Source: Candidatus Omnitrophota bacterium (GTDB lineage: Bacteria; Omnitrophota; Gorgyraeia; 2-01-FULL-45-10). Taken from it: DNA of 54,813 nucleotides. This document shows, piece by piece, positions 1 to 8,039 of this stretch. Position 1 is the first letter of the stretch, and the number at the start of each line of letters is the position of its first letter. The notes beneath the pieces are model-generated. The model was not told the origin of the DNA, searched no databases, and saw nothing but the letters and a program-made list of their open reading frames with translations. A program made the position numbers and the translations under genes. Where the stretch lies: the NCBI GenBank assembly GCA_030695905.1, contig JAUYOL010000036.1, positions 1-54,813 of the forward strand, written 5' to 3'.

Positions 1-92
1 AGTATGTAAGATAGTCATGTATAGGTGGCAGGAAAAATGTTCCCCCGCCTTCGCAATCAACTATGTAGTAGACCAGATGCTACGGTGAGGTC
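1..92. other. Non-coding edge of the window
   Basis: No gene is recognised here. A short imperfect hairpin is visible at about 27-49, with arms GGC/GCC and GGAA/TTCC. It has no T-run on either side, so it is not a convincing terminator. The window edge prevents deciding whether this belongs to the structured element that follows. Confidence 0.3.
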
Positions 93-243
93 GGTCTTTT
101 GTTCTGTCGAAAAACGGGGGCCTGCGGAACTCGGCCCCTAAACGGGGCCTCATCCCGCCAAAAAGCGGCGGTATCGCCTAAGTTTAAAACGAAGGCGAAC
201 ATCCTCGGCCCTTTTTAACCGTTTTTCGTCATCACAAAAGACC
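93..243. ncRNA. Candidate structured RNA or folded DNA element, family unknown
   Basis: Two nested perfect 10-bp stems close this segment: GGTCTTTTGT (93-102) pairs with ACAAAAGACC (234-243), and after a symmetric 5/5 internal loop CGAAAAACGG (108-117) pairs with CCGTTTTTCG (219-228). GGGCC (118-122) can extend the stem with GGCCC (207-211). Inside lie three local hairpins: GGCCCC/GGGGCC (133-138, 144-149), CCGC/GCGG (155-158, 165-168) and CGCC/GGCG (175-178, 194-197). This makes a multibranched fold. The strand is undecided because inverted repeats look alike on both strands and no promoter or T-run is clear. I compared it by eye with tmRNA, 6S, SRP and RNase P RNA and found no diagnostic motif. 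It could also be a folded mobile-DNA end. Confidence 0.4.
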
Positions 244-300
244 TAACATTTTTATTGTGCTTCCCATAACCGTAGGCTTAGGTTTATGCATCCATGTCGC

Positions 301-324
301 AGGCGGAACCTTTGTGGCCCGCCT
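301..324. repeat. Short hairpin repeat, copy A
   Basis: A 6-bp stem, AGGCGG (301-306) with CCGCCT (319-324), encloses a 12-base loop containing ACCTTTGTG. The same stem and loop core occurs at 421-459 and at 21890-21925, which makes this a small dispersed family. Confidence 0.6.
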
Positions 325-336
325 GAAGCTGCCGTC

Positions 337-411
337 AAAAATTCTGACTCCTTGTGGCGATATAGTAAAGAATTTTTCCGGAGTAAATTGGTATGCCTAA
401 TACCAATTTAC
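337..411. repeat. Two AT-rich inverted repeats downstream of rodA
   Basis: AAAAATTCT (337-345) is inverted as AGAATTTTT (369-377). Next to it GTAAATTGGTAT (383-394) is inverted perfectly as ATACCAATTTAC (400-411) around a 5-base loop. The second is a 12-bp stem but lacks a T-run on either strand, so terminator function is not supported. Nothing else is seen in the surrounding intergenic sequence. Confidence 0.55.
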
Positions 412-420
412 GTCAGCAGA

Positions 421-459
421 AGGCGGACACAAAGGTAACCGCCTACATGCTGATGTGAA
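421..459. repeat. Short hairpin repeat, copy B (loop inverted)
   Basis: The stem AGGCGG (421-426) / CCGCCT (439-444) encloses ACACAAAGGTAA, the opposite orientation of the loop in copies A and C. The 21 bases at 439-459 are identical to 21905-21925 between oppB and oppA. The stem identity with a flipped loop is directly visible. Confidence 0.7.
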
Positions 460-467
460 GCACAGCC

Positions 468-489
468 CCGAGAGGGGACTGCCTCTCGG
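468..489 (-). terminator. Hairpin after rodA, possible transcription end
   Basis: CCGAGAGG (468-475) pairs with CCTCTCGG (482-489) around a 6-base loop, 13 bases after the rodA stop. It is well placed to end the mre-rodA transcript. No T-run follows on the minus strand, so it may instead stabilise the 3' end of the mRNA. Confidence 0.35.
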
Positions 490-502
490 AAGAGAAAATT
501 TT

Positions 503-1603
503 CTAAAACCTTGAGCGGCGCATGCCGATGTTAAGCAAGAGGCCCACGGCGATAAATGTTGTGAGCATGCTCGAGCCACCATAACTTATCAGCGGCAGCG
601 GAATACCGACAACCGGCATCATGCCTATCGTCATCGCTATGTTTATCGTAACCTGCAACGCCAACAGCACAACTATGCCTGTCGCGATAAGTTTGCCATG
701 CATATCATTGGTCGAGTAGGCTATGTCGAGTCCGCGCCTTACTATCATGAAGAACAGAAGTATCAGGATAAGCGCGCCAAAGAGTCCCCACTCTTCACCT
801 ATAACCGAGAATATGAAGTCTGTGTGGCGCTCCGGAAGAAAGTTCAGCTGGTTCTGCGTGCCGGCAAGCCAGCCCTTCCCTATGAGCCCGCCGGAACCGA
901 CAGCTATCTTCGACTGTATTATGGTGTAGCCCGCGCCCAACGGATCAACATTGGGATTCAAAAATACCATAAGCCGCTGCCTCTGGTAGTCTCTTAAGAA
1001 ATGCCAGAATATCGGCATCGAAACTAAACCCATAATGATGAGAGTAATTAAATATTTCGTGCGGGCGCCCGCCACAAACATCATAGATAGGAATATCGGA
1101 ATCAGTAAAAGCGCGGTACCAAGATCCGGCTGTATGACTACGAGCAAAAATGGTATGGCTAATAAGATAAGAGGGACGATAAAACCGCTAAAGCTTTCCA
1201 TCTTTCCTTTTTTAGACCCAAGGTAGCTAGCAAGCATCAGGATAAAATTTATCTTTATAAATTCTGACGGTTGAAGCGTAAAATTGCCTATTGTAAACCA
1301 GCGTTGCGCTCCGAGCCTCTCGCGACCTATTACCAATACGAGCATAAGCAAAACTATATTCAAACCATACAGTATGTATGAAATATCCACAAATTTCTGG
1401 TAGGAAATGTTTATTACCAACACAAGAAGTATCGCGCCAAAAGCTATCCAGTTGATCTGCTTAAATACAAAGCTCTCTACAAAAGACAGGTCCTTAACCT
1501 TTGTCGCGCTGTATAAAGTAAGCAGGCCTATCAAGCATAAAATAAAAACAACGGCAAGTATGGTCTTGTCAAAATCTTTTATGAGCCTCTTATCAAAAAT
1601 CAC
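503..1603 (-). CDS. rodA: RodA, SEDS peptidoglycan glycosyltransferase
   Basis: RodA polymerises lipid II into glycan strands in the inner membrane, working with the transpeptidase PBP2 in the MreB-guided elongasome. The 366-residue product is almost entirely hydrophobic, with about ten membrane segments. It carries SEDS signatures: QPSEFIKI and QPDLGTALL in the first half, LPERHTDFIFSVIGEE after the large loop, and IPLPLISYGGSS near the C-terminus. The start is GTG, preceded by AGAGGA, and it overlaps the mrdA stop as GTGA, so the two are translationally coupled. FtsW is the main alternative; the pairing with mrdA and mreBCD favours RodA. It is the last gene of the cell-shape operon. Confidence 0.96.
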   Translation of the reverse strand: MIFDKRLIKDFDKTILAVVFILCLIGLLTLYSATKVKDLSFVESFVFKQINWIAFGAILLVLVINISYQKFVDISYILYGLNIVLLMLVLVIGRERLGAQRWFTIGNFTLQPSEFIKINFILMLASYLGSKKGKMESFSGFIVPLILLAIPFLLVVIQPDLGTALLLIPIFLSMMFVAGARTKYLITLIIMGLVSMPIFWHFLRDYQRQRLMVFLNPNVDPLGAGYTIIQSKIAVGSGGLIGKGWLAGTQNQLNFLPERHTDFIFSVIGEEWGLFGALILILLFFMIVRRGLDIAYSTNDMHGKLIATGIVVLLALQVTINIAMTIGMMPVVGIPLPLISYGGSSMLTTFIAVGLLLNIGMRRSRF

Positions 1604-3369
1604 AAATATCCTCTATTCTTCGCTTCCTCAAATATATCCTTAGCTATTTCGCTCGGCTCCATGCCGCCCTTACCGCCATGCTCTAAAAAGACGACTACAC
1701 AGATCCTGGAATTATCAATGGTTCGACTACGCTCACCATTGACCCTGAGCGAAGTCGAAGGGTCAAAAGGCGCAAATCCGGTAAACCACGCGTGGGTCCT
1801 GCCCTGAGGATTTTGCGCGGTGCCCGTCTTACCGGCTATAGCCACGCCCTCTATCTTGGCACGCTTGCCCGTACCAAATTCAGCATTCACAACTTTGTAC
1901 ATGCCTTCACGGACAGTTTTGATAACACCGCTGTTCAGGCCCGCGGGTTTGCGTTCAGCCGGCATTAAATCTCTTGTATCTATGCGCTTGACTATATAGG
2001 GCTTAACGATGCTCCCTTTGTTGGCTATTATAGCCGTCATATCAAGTATCTGTACCGGCGTAACAAGCACATACCCCTGACCTATAGCATAATTTACGGT
2101 ATCACCTTCATACCATACATCTTTTTTATGCAATTTCTTCCACAGTCTGCCGGGCGCTACACCTTTTACTTCGTCCGGAAGGTCTATGCCGGTCTTTTTG
2201 CCAAATCCAAAAATATGGGCAAAGTTTTCTATATTATCCACGCCTACAGCCCTACCTATATTATAAAAAAATACGTTGCAGGAATTCATAATAGCGTTGA
2301 CAACATCCTGCGGGCCGTGGCCGAGCTCTTTCCAGCAGTCAAATCTGCCTCTACCTAAAATATAGGTTCCGGTGCAATTAAAATGTGTGCGCGTATTTAT
2401 CCTTTTAATCTGCAGGGCGGCCGATGCCACAACAATTTTAAAGATAGAACCCGGGGGATACGCTCCCGATATCGCCCTGTTTAATAACGGACGCCTCATC
2501 TTGTCTTTCAGCAATTTCAACCTTTCAGAGGATCCTTCCGGCTTTATGAATATATTGGGATCATATGAAGGGCTGCTGGACAACGCCAGCACCTCGCCAG
2601 TGCCCGGATCCATTACCATAATCGCTCCGGATTTATCTTCAAGAGCTTTATCGCAAACTTTCTGTAAGTTAAGGTCTATGGTTAAATACAGATCTTTTCC
2701 TTTTCGCGGCTCTTTGTACCCAAGGACACCTACCTGCCTGCCTCTATTATCGACCTGTATCTGTATTCCACCGTCCACTCCCGCAAGGTCTTTATCATAA
2801 TATTTTTCAAGGCCATCGCGGCCCACAAGATCTTTCATGCGATAGCCGTATTCTTTAAGGCTTTCCAACTCCCGCTCGCTTATTTCGCTTAAATAGCCGA
2901 ATATATGGCTGCCGACACTGCCATAACCATAATTACGCACAGACTTTGTCTCTATTACAAGCCCTCTTATGTCAAAACTTTCCTCCTCCAGTATAAATGC
3001 CTTATCTTTTTCTATGTCCTCAACGATAGTAACGGGCGCGTAAGGCTTCCTTGCCGATTTATCCACAGCGTCTTCCACCTTTTTACGCGGCACATCCAAT
3101 AGATTTGTAAGAAGCCTTATCAGTTTTTCCCTATTCCTTAATTCCTGATACACAACCGCCACATTAAAAGAGACCCTATCATTTACTAAGGGGACACCGT
3201 TTTTGTCAAATATGGTTCCGCGAGGCCCCTCAATGGGTATTATCCTTATAGCATTGTCCTTGGACAATCTGGAGTAATAAGGAAATCTCAAGACCTGGGT
3301 ATAGGCCAGCCCCAATACTAATAAGATAAAAAGGACCCGTATCGGCGCCTGCAGATATTTTTCTCTCAT
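1600..3369 (-). CDS. mrdA: Penicillin-binding protein 2 (elongation transpeptidase)
   Basis: PBP2 cross-links peptidoglycan during lateral wall growth, anchored by one N-terminal membrane helix (about residues 10-28). A dimerisation region follows, then the transpeptidase domain with SIFK (nucleophile S308, K311), SCN (363-365) and KTGT (514-517). The length of 589 residues is normal. Between FAPFD (to 536) and the conserved strand NSRICVVVFLEHG (from 553) lie 16 extra residues, PSTSLRVNGERSRTID. These are encoded by the palindromic repeat at 1716-1766. The frame is intact and all three catalytic motifs are present, so the protein is probably functional. It overlaps mreD and rodA by 4 bases each. 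Confidence 0.96.
   Translation of the reverse strand: MREKYLQAPIRVLFILLVLGLAYTQVLRFPYYSRLSKDNAIRIIPIEGPRGTIFDKNGVPLVNDRVSFNVAVVYQELRNREKLIRLLTNLLDVPRKKVEDAVDKSARKPYAPVTIVEDIEKDKAFILEEESFDIRGLVIETKSVRNYGYGSVGSHIFGYLSEISERELESLKEYGYRMKDLVGRDGLEKYYDKDLAGVDGGIQIQVDNRGRQVGVLGYKEPRKGKDLYLTIDLNLQKVCDKALEDKSGAIMVMDPGTGEVLALSSSPSYDPNIFIKPEGSSERLKLLKDKMRRPLLNRAISGAYPPGSIFKIVVASAALQIKRINTRTHFNCTGTYILGRGRFDCWKELGHGPQDVVNAIMNSCNVFFYNIGRAVGVDNIENFAHIFGFGKKTGIDLPDEVKGVAPGRLWKKLHKKDVWYEGDTVNYAIGQGYVLVTPVQILDMTAIIANKGSIVKPYIVKRIDTRDLMPAERKPAGLNSGVIKTVREGMYKVVNAEFGTGKRAKIEGVAIAGKTGTAQNPQGRTHAWFTGFAPFDPSTSLRVNGERSRTIDNSRICVVVFLEHGGKGGMEPSEIAKDIFEEAKNRGYL
1716..1766. repeat. Palindromic element in frame within mrdA
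   Basis: Two abutting hairpins are visible: CAATGG (1716-1721) with CCATTG (1736-1741), and TTGACCC (1739-1745) with GGGTCAA (1760-1766). Their loops are themselves inverted copies of each other with one mismatch: TCGACTACGCTCA (1723-1735) and TGAGCGAAGTCGA (1746-1758). The extra protein segment is 16 codons, a whole number, so the reading frame is kept. From memory, similar TTCGACTTCGCTCA palindromes are scattered through many bacterial genomes. Confidence 0.8.
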
Positions 3370-3881
3370 AAATATTCCGCGGTCTCTTCAAGACCAAATC
3401 TGCTTACAAAAAAAGGAAATATAAGGAATGCCAGGCAGGCTGTATACAAAGAGACCGGGATAAAAGAATGGATGATATATTCCGCAAGGCTTATGTAGGT
3501 AATATTAGAGATTGCCGATGAGATAAAATAGTGTATAAAAAAATAGAACAGTGTGAGTACAAATACTATGAGAGTCTGGATCGCCCTCGATTCCTTTAAA
3601 AATTTAGGGCTTAATAATCCGGCAATTAATCCGGTAATAGCGAGAGTGGCTGTATTGATGCCGAATATATCTACGGAATATATGTCTTTTAATAAACCAA
3701 ATACAAATCCGGCCTCTATGCCGGAGCTCCACCCAAAAAATATCGCGATAAATATCACGAATAAAGCGCCCAGGTCGGGCTTTGTGCCGGCTATCCTTAT
3801 AAAATCGAGAAGCGTTACCTGTAAAAAAAACGCGGTTAACAGAATAAGATACATCTGCATTCTATTTACTTTATTATGCAC
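3366..3881 (-). CDS. mreD: MreD, rod-shape membrane protein
   Basis: MreD is a small integral membrane component of the elongasome that binds MreC. The 171-residue product has four to six hydrophobic segments. The fold is typical of MreD, with GTKPDLGALFVIF and WSSGIEAGFVFGLLKDIYS in the second and third segments, where the family has its few conserved residues. The start is GTG inside the mreC end (16-base overlap), supported by AGAGG five bases upstream. An internal ATG at codon 8 lacks a comparable site. MreD sequences diverge widely, but the position between mreC and mrdA makes the call firm. Confidence 0.92.
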   Translation of the reverse strand: MHNKVNRMQMYLILLTAFFLQVTLLDFIRIAGTKPDLGALFVIFIAIFFGWSSGIEAGFVFGLLKDIYSVDIFGINTATLAITGLIAGLLSPKFLKESRAIQTLIVFVLTLFYFFIHYFISSAISNITYISLAEYIIHSFIPVSLYTACLAFLIFPFFVSRFGLEETAEYL

Positions 3882-4645
3882 AGTACCTCTTCCAGCTTCG
3901 ACAGATCCTGTGAAGGCCTTACTATCGCGTATTTATATAGGCGTCCCTGCTCCTTATCGACCTTTTCTATATCGCCTATGAGTATGCCTTTGGGAAATAC
4001 ACTGCCGAACCCAGCGGTTATTATTTTGTCACCGGCCTTCGCATCGGAATCCAGCGATATATATATCACCTTGCACCGTCCTCCGGGGCGGCCAACCATA
4101 ACGCCGCCTTGCCTGTTGCGGCGGATCATGATGCCTACTTTTAAATTGGGATCGGTAATTAATAGCACCTTGCTTAAATTTTTTCCGACTTCGACTATTC
4201 TGCCCACAAGTCCGCGAGTAGACATGACCGCCATGTTCTGTCTTATTCCGCTGGAAGAGCCTTTACCTATTATTATGGAATTCGACCAGTTGGACGAATC
4301 CCTGCCTATAACCTGGGCGGCGATACTTGTGTACGGTATTATCTTCTGGAAATTGAGCAGGTTTCTTAAGCGGGCATTCTCATCGTGTATGGCCTGGGTC
4401 TCTTCGGCCATCCTCGTTAATAAGTCCAGCCTGTCGTGTAATATTTTATTTTCTTCCCTTAAGGCGGCGAACGGGGCAATGTTATCCAGGAGGCCCAGGA
4501 AAGAATGGAAAGTTTTTAAAACAGGGCTTGTGGTATCCGTAATATTTATTCTTATAAGGCGCGCTGCTGAAGATGTTAATACTATGAGGGTGGCTATGGA
4601 TATTATTACGAGGGCTTTTACAATGCTTTTCTTTTGATTGCGCAC
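3866..4645 (-). CDS. mreC: MreC, cell-shape scaffold protein
   Basis: MreC spans the inner membrane once and its periplasmic part activates PBP2/RodA. In this 259-residue protein an N-terminal membrane helix (about residues 9-30) is followed by a coiled-coil stretch (about 58-95) beginning near the sequence AALREENKILHDRLD. Then comes the two-barrel beta domain with AQVIGRDSSNW and GLVGRIVEVG. The start appears to be GTG, 12 bases after the mreB stop, with no good ribosome-binding site, so translation probably depends on coupling to mreB. The length matches the family. Confidence 0.94.
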   Translation of the reverse strand: MRNQKKSIVKALVIISIATLIVLTSSAARLIRINITDTTSPVLKTFHSFLGLLDNIAPFAALREENKILHDRLDLLTRMAEETQAIHDENARLRNLLNFQKIIPYTSIAAQVIGRDSSNWSNSIIIGKGSSSGIRQNMAVMSTRGLVGRIVEVGKNLSKVLLITDPNLKVGIMIRRNRQGGVMVGRPGGRCKVIYISLDSDAKAGDKIITAGFGSVFPKGILIGDIEKVDKEQGRLYKYAIVRPSQDLSKLEEVLCIIK

Positions 4646-4657
4646 ATCTATTTTATT

Positions 4658-5728
4658 TTAACGCTTGCGCTTCTGCAGTTTAACGATTGCCTTTAATATC
4701 TTTTCCTCGCCAAGCACTTTTCCCGTGCCAAGCGCGACTGCGGTAAGCGGATCTTCCGCGAGATGAACCGGCAACCCGGTTTCTTCGGAAAGCAGCTTGT
4801 CTATGCCTTTTAAAAGAGAGCCTCCGCCCGCAAGCACTATACCTTTTTCTATCAGATCCGCGGAAAGTTCCGGAGGAATCCTTTCGAGCGTAATTCTCAC
4901 CGCTTCGACTATCTGGGACATCGGCTCGGACATCGCTTCGCGGATCTCTTCGCTGGTCACAGAGACCGTTTTCGGCAGTCCGGCAACGAGGTCTCTCCCC
5001 TTTACCTCCATCGTCAATTCTTCTTCGAGCGGATATACAGAACCTATCTTCATCTTTATATTTTCGGCCGTTCTCTCCCCTATCATCAGGTTGTAGTTTT
5101 TCTTAAGCGAATTTATTATTGCCTCATCCATCTCGTCCCCGCCGATCCTGACAGATTTAGAAAATACCATGCCCGTCAAGGATATAACGGCTATCTCGGT
5201 GGTGCCTCCGCCTATATCTATTATCATGTTTCCGGAGGGCTCGGATATGGGCAAGCCTACGCCTATGGCCGCTGCCATAGGCTCTTCTATAGTAATAACT
5301 TCGCGGGCGCCGGCGTGAAGCGCCGAATCTTCAACCGCGCGCTTTTCAACCTCAGTTATACCTGAAGGTATCGCAATGACTATGCGCGGACGGACAAACC
5401 TTTTGGATTTATTTACTTTTTGTATGAAGTAGCGGAGCATTGCTTCGGATATTTCGAAATCGGTAATTACGCCGTGCCTCATGGGCCTGATAGCGACTAT
5501 ATTGCCGGGGGTTCTGCCGAGCATCCTTTTAGCTTCTTCTCCCACGGCCAAAACATTTGAAGTGCCGGCTTCGACAGCAACTACTGACGGCTCGCACAGG
5601 ACTATACCCTGATTCTTAAGATAAACTAATGTTGTGGCGGTCCCTAAGTCTATACCGATATCGTTAGAAAAGAAACCGAAAAGTTTATTATATGCTCCGG
5701 TAAGTAAATCTAAAAACCTTGGCCTCAT
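4658..5728 (-). CDS. mreB: MreB, bacterial actin
   Basis: MreB forms membrane-bound filaments that orient wall synthesis. The actin-fold nucleotide motifs are clear: [13 protein letters not shown] near residue 25 (phosphate 1) and [12 protein letters not shown] near 172 (phosphate 2), with an adenosine-binding AGGGSLLKG near 301. The product has 356 residues. The N-terminus has about 15 residues before the usual [11 protein letters not shown] start. The chosen ATG has GGGAGA eight bases upstream, so the extension seems real and could act as a membrane-targeting helix. It is the first gene of the shape operon and has its own promoter within the aroA end, plus a palindrome touching its ribosome-binding site. 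Confidence 0.97.
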   Translation of the reverse strand: MRPRFLDLLTGAYNKLFGFFSNDIGIDLGTATTLVYLKNQGIVLCEPSVVAVEAGTSNVLAVGEEAKRMLGRTPGNIVAIRPMRHGVITDFEISEAMLRYFIQKVNKSKRFVRPRIVIAIPSGITEVEKRAVEDSALHAGAREVITIEEPMAAAIGVGLPISEPSGNMIIDIGGGTTEIAVISLTGMVFSKSVRIGGDEMDEAIINSLKKNYNLMIGERTAENIKMKIGSVYPLEEELTMEVKGRDLVAGLPKTVSVTSEEIREAMSEPMSQIVEAVRITLERIPPELSADLIEKGIVLAGGGSLLKGIDKLLSEETGLPVHLAEDPLTAVALGTGKVLGEEKILKAIVKLQKRKR

Positions 5729-5739
5729 TACATTATCTC

Positions 5740-5759
5740 CCTGCCTGCCGGCAGGCAGG
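5740..5759. repeat. Perfect 20-bp palindrome at the mreB ribosome-binding site
   Basis: CCTGCCTGCCGGCAGGCAGG reads the same on both strands. On the minus strand its last G abuts GAGATAATGTA before the mreB ATG, so the hairpin shares bases with the GGGAG ribosome-binding site. It could mask that site or stabilise the mreB mRNA. On the plus strand it is followed by a small tandem, TTCAGTAGTTCAGT. Confidence 0.75.
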
Positions 5760-5779
5760 CTTAGTTCAGTAGTTCAGTG

Positions 5780-5808
5780 ATATTAACAAAAAATCATACT
5801 ATTGTCAA
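5780..5808 (-). promoter_or_regulatory. Promoter for mreBCD-mrdA-rodA
   Basis: On the minus strand TTGACA (5803-5808, inside the last codons of aroA) lies 17 bases before TAATAT (5780-5785). This is a perfect -35 box with a 4/6 match -10 box at ideal spacing. The predicted transcript would carry the 20-bp palindrome in its leader. Confidence 0.65.
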
Positions 5809-7074
5809 TTTAAATAAGGTATCGAAAAACCCCGGGAACGATTTGGAAACACTTTCCGCGCCTCTTATCACACTTTCACTATCCGCTGACAGCGCTGCCA
5901 CAGCCATCGACATACAAGTCCTGTGGTCCTGAAAGCTATTCAAGCGCGCGCCGTGTAATTTATCCACGCCGTCTATTATAATATCGTTGCCCCTTATATT
6001 AAATACGGCGCCCGCCTTCTTGAGATTATATTCCATAGAACTTACTCTATCGGTCTCTTTTACTCTTAACTCTTCCGAGCCCTTTATTACGGTCCTGCCC
6101 TTAGAAAGCGCCGCCAAAACAAATATTATGGGCAGTTCGTCTATGACAGAAGGTATCATCGATTTATCTATCGTTATACCGCGCGTCTTTGAATACTGGG
6201 CAATTATGTCTCCGACCGGCTCAAAGCCGTCTTTCTTGTTAACCACTTTAACTTTCGCGCCCATCTTTTTCAATATTTTAAGTATCCCGGCTCTCGTAGG
6301 ATTAATGGAAACATTCTTTACTTTTATACTGGACCCCTTAAGAATGATCGCTGCCGCAATAAAAAAGCTCGCGCTCGATATATCACCGGGTATTTCAAAA
6401 GACCTTGCCAACAGCTCCTTGCCTCCGCTTATAGACACGCTCCTACTGTTAAAACTGATATCGGCGCCGAAATACTTTAGCATCCTTTCGGTATGATCCC
6501 GTGATTTGAACTTTTCTATAACCCTCGTCGTGCCTTTCGCATAAAGCCCCGCGAAGAGAATCGCGCTCTTTATCTGCGCGCTGGGCACCGGCGTCTTGTA
6601 GATTATGGGCTTAACAATCCCGCCCTCTATGCGGATAGGAGGGTAATCACCTTTACGCGCGCTTATATCAACGCCCATCCTGGACAACGGCTCAACTATC
6701 CTTTTCATCGGCCTTCTTTGCAGGCCCTCATCACCGGTTAACGTTGTCTCAAAATTCTGGCCAGCCAATATACCGGCAAGAACTCTCATGGTGGTACCTG
6801 AATTTCCTACGTTTATTGCGTTGCTCGGCCTGGACAATCCCTTTAAGCCTTTGCCTTCTATTACCGTGGTATTGCCTTCACTGCTTATCCCTACCCCCAT
6901 CGCTTTAAAGGCATTTATAGTATAATTACAGTCGTCGGATTCGGCCATGCCCTTTACGGTGGTTATGCCGCGCGCGATAGAGCCGATCATGACAGCTCTG
7001 TGAGAAATCGACTTATCTCCAGGAACAGTTATCTGGCCCAAAACTTTCTTAGCTGGTTTTATTTTTATTTCCAT
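5794..7074 (-). CDS. aroA: 3-phosphoshikimate 1-carboxyvinyltransferase (EPSP synthase)
   Basis: AroA transfers the enolpyruvyl group of phosphoenolpyruvate to shikimate 3-phosphate, the sixth step of chorismate synthesis, in the cytosol. The 426 residues show the family landmarks in order: PGDKSISHRA near residue 18, GNSGTTMR near 90, the RDH(T)E loop region near 193, RVKETDR near 341 and SFQDHRTCM near 383. It stands alone among cell-shape and translation-related genes, with no other shikimate gene nearby. The region upstream holds a possible weak promoter. The final codons overlap the mreB -35 box. Confidence 0.97.
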   Translation of the reverse strand: MEIKIKPAKKVLGQITVPGDKSISHRAVMIGSIARGITTVKGMAESDDCNYTINAFKAMGVGISSEGNTTVIEGKGLKGLSRPSNAINVGNSGTTMRVLAGILAGQNFETTLTGDEGLQRRPMKRIVEPLSRMGVDISARKGDYPPIRIEGGIVKPIIYKTPVPSAQIKSAILFAGLYAKGTTRVIEKFKSRDHTERMLKYFGADISFNSRSVSISGGKELLARSFEIPGDISSASFFIAAAIILKGSSIKVKNVSINPTRAGILKILKKMGAKVKVVNKKDGFEPVGDIIAQYSKTRGITIDKSMIPSVIDELPIIFVLAALSKGRTVIKGSEELRVKETDRVSSMEYNLKKAGAVFNIRGNDIIIDGVDKLHGARLNSFQDHRTCMSMAVAALSADSESVIRGAESVSKSFPGFFDTLFKLTIV

Positions 7075-7115
7075 ACCCTATTGACCCTATGCTACTAAGA
7101 TCCTACAACCTTTCC

Positions 7116-7144
7116 ATTATACTACAGTTCACCGGTTTTTATAA
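7116..7144 (-). promoter_or_regulatory. Possible weak promoter of aroA
   Basis: A perfect TATAAT (7116-7121) lies 41 bases before the aroA ATG on the minus strand. The hexamer 17 bases upstream is TTATAA, only a 3/6 match to the -35 consensus. The -10 box may work alone or be chance. Confidence 0.3.
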
Positions 7145-8039
7145 CATCCGCCATCTCCCTGGGCGGCTCTTGGGAAAATTCCATAAACTTCTTAGTGATA
7201 GGATGAGTAAAACCTATCTTCGCGGCATGAAGCATTGGAAACTTGAATTTTCCCTTGCTTCCATATTTTTCATCGCCAAGTATCGGATGCCCTATGTAAG
7301 ATAAGTGCACCCTTATCTGATGAGTCCTGCCTGTGCCCAGAACACATTCTAAAATGGTAAAATCCCCGAACCTCTTTATCACCTTATAGTGTGTCGTAGC
7401 GGACTTGCTTCTCTCATCATCAAATTTCACAGCCATCTTCTTTCTGTCCCGCACGCTTCTTCCTATAGGAAGTTCTATCGTTCCATGATCAAGCTCTACA
7501 TTTCCCCTTACTATCGCGATATAAACTCTTTTGGTGGTCTTGTTCTTAAACTGTTTCGACAGCTTCCTGTGGACTTCGTCTGTCTTCGCCACAACCAGGA
7601 GGCCGGACGTCCCCTTATCGAGCCTATGCACGATACCCGGCTTGTGCACGCCACCTATGCCCGACAGGTCGCGGCAGCGTCCTAAAAGCGCGTTAACTAA
7701 AGTTCCTGTGTAATTTCCGGGAGCGGGATGCGTCACCATGCCCTGGGGCTTATTTACAACCAGAAGATATTTATCTTCATATACGATATCGAGAGGTATC
7801 TTTTCGGCTTTTATCACGGACTCTACCGGGGCGGGCACGATTATCTCCACGCGTTCGCCTGTGTCTATTATGTGGTGGCCTTTTGGAACACCGCCGTTTA
7901 ACAGCACCTTTCCTTCTTTTAATAATTTCTGCAGGTAGGAACGCGAGAATTCTTCGGAAAATTCTTCAGCTAAGAATTTATCCAGCCGCTTACCTTTGTG
8001 CGCCGCGTCTACGCGGATCTTGAGGAGTTTTTCTTCCAT
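7122..8039 (-). CDS. rluD: RluA-family 23S rRNA pseudouridine synthase (RluD-like)
   Basis: This family converts uridines of large-subunit rRNA to pseudouridine. An N-terminal S4 RNA-binding domain (about residues 5-65, with KRLDKFLAEEF) precedes the catalytic domain with HRLDKGTSGLLVVAKT, where D is the catalytic aspartate, and GRTHQIRVHL. With the chosen start the protein has 305 residues. An ATG 33 bases upstream would add 11 residues, but the internal ATG has AAGG eight bases upstream and begins the conserved S4 domain. It overlaps the lgt end by 31 bases. RluD is the likeliest member by length and S4 domain, but RluC is not excluded. Confidence 0.88.
   Translation of the reverse strand: MEEKLLKIRVDAAHKGKRLDKFLAEEFSEEFSRSYLQKLLKEGKVLLNGGVPKGHHIIDTGERVEIIVPAPVESVIKAEKIPLDIVYEDKYLLVVNKPQGMVTHPAPGNYTGTLVNALLGRCRDLSGIGGVHKPGIVHRLDKGTSGLLVVAKTDEVHRKLSKQFKNKTTKRVYIAIVRGNVELDHGTIELPIGRSVRDRKKMAVKFDDERSKSATTHYKVIKRFGDFTILECVLGTGRTHQIRVHLSYIGHPILGDEKYGSKGKFKFPMLHAAKIGFTHPITKKFMEFSQEPPREMADVIKTGEL

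Noticed and set aside
93-243. tmRNA, 6S RNA, SRP RNA or RNase P RNA
   Set aside because: No tag-peptide frame, CCA-type end, 6S central-bubble layout or RNase P core motif could be matched by eye; the fold is multibranched.
3876-4637. A 253-codon open frame on the plus strand opposite mreC
   Set aside because: It mirrors the mreC codons, has no recognisable domain and no ribosome-binding site, while mreC is clearly real and in operon order.
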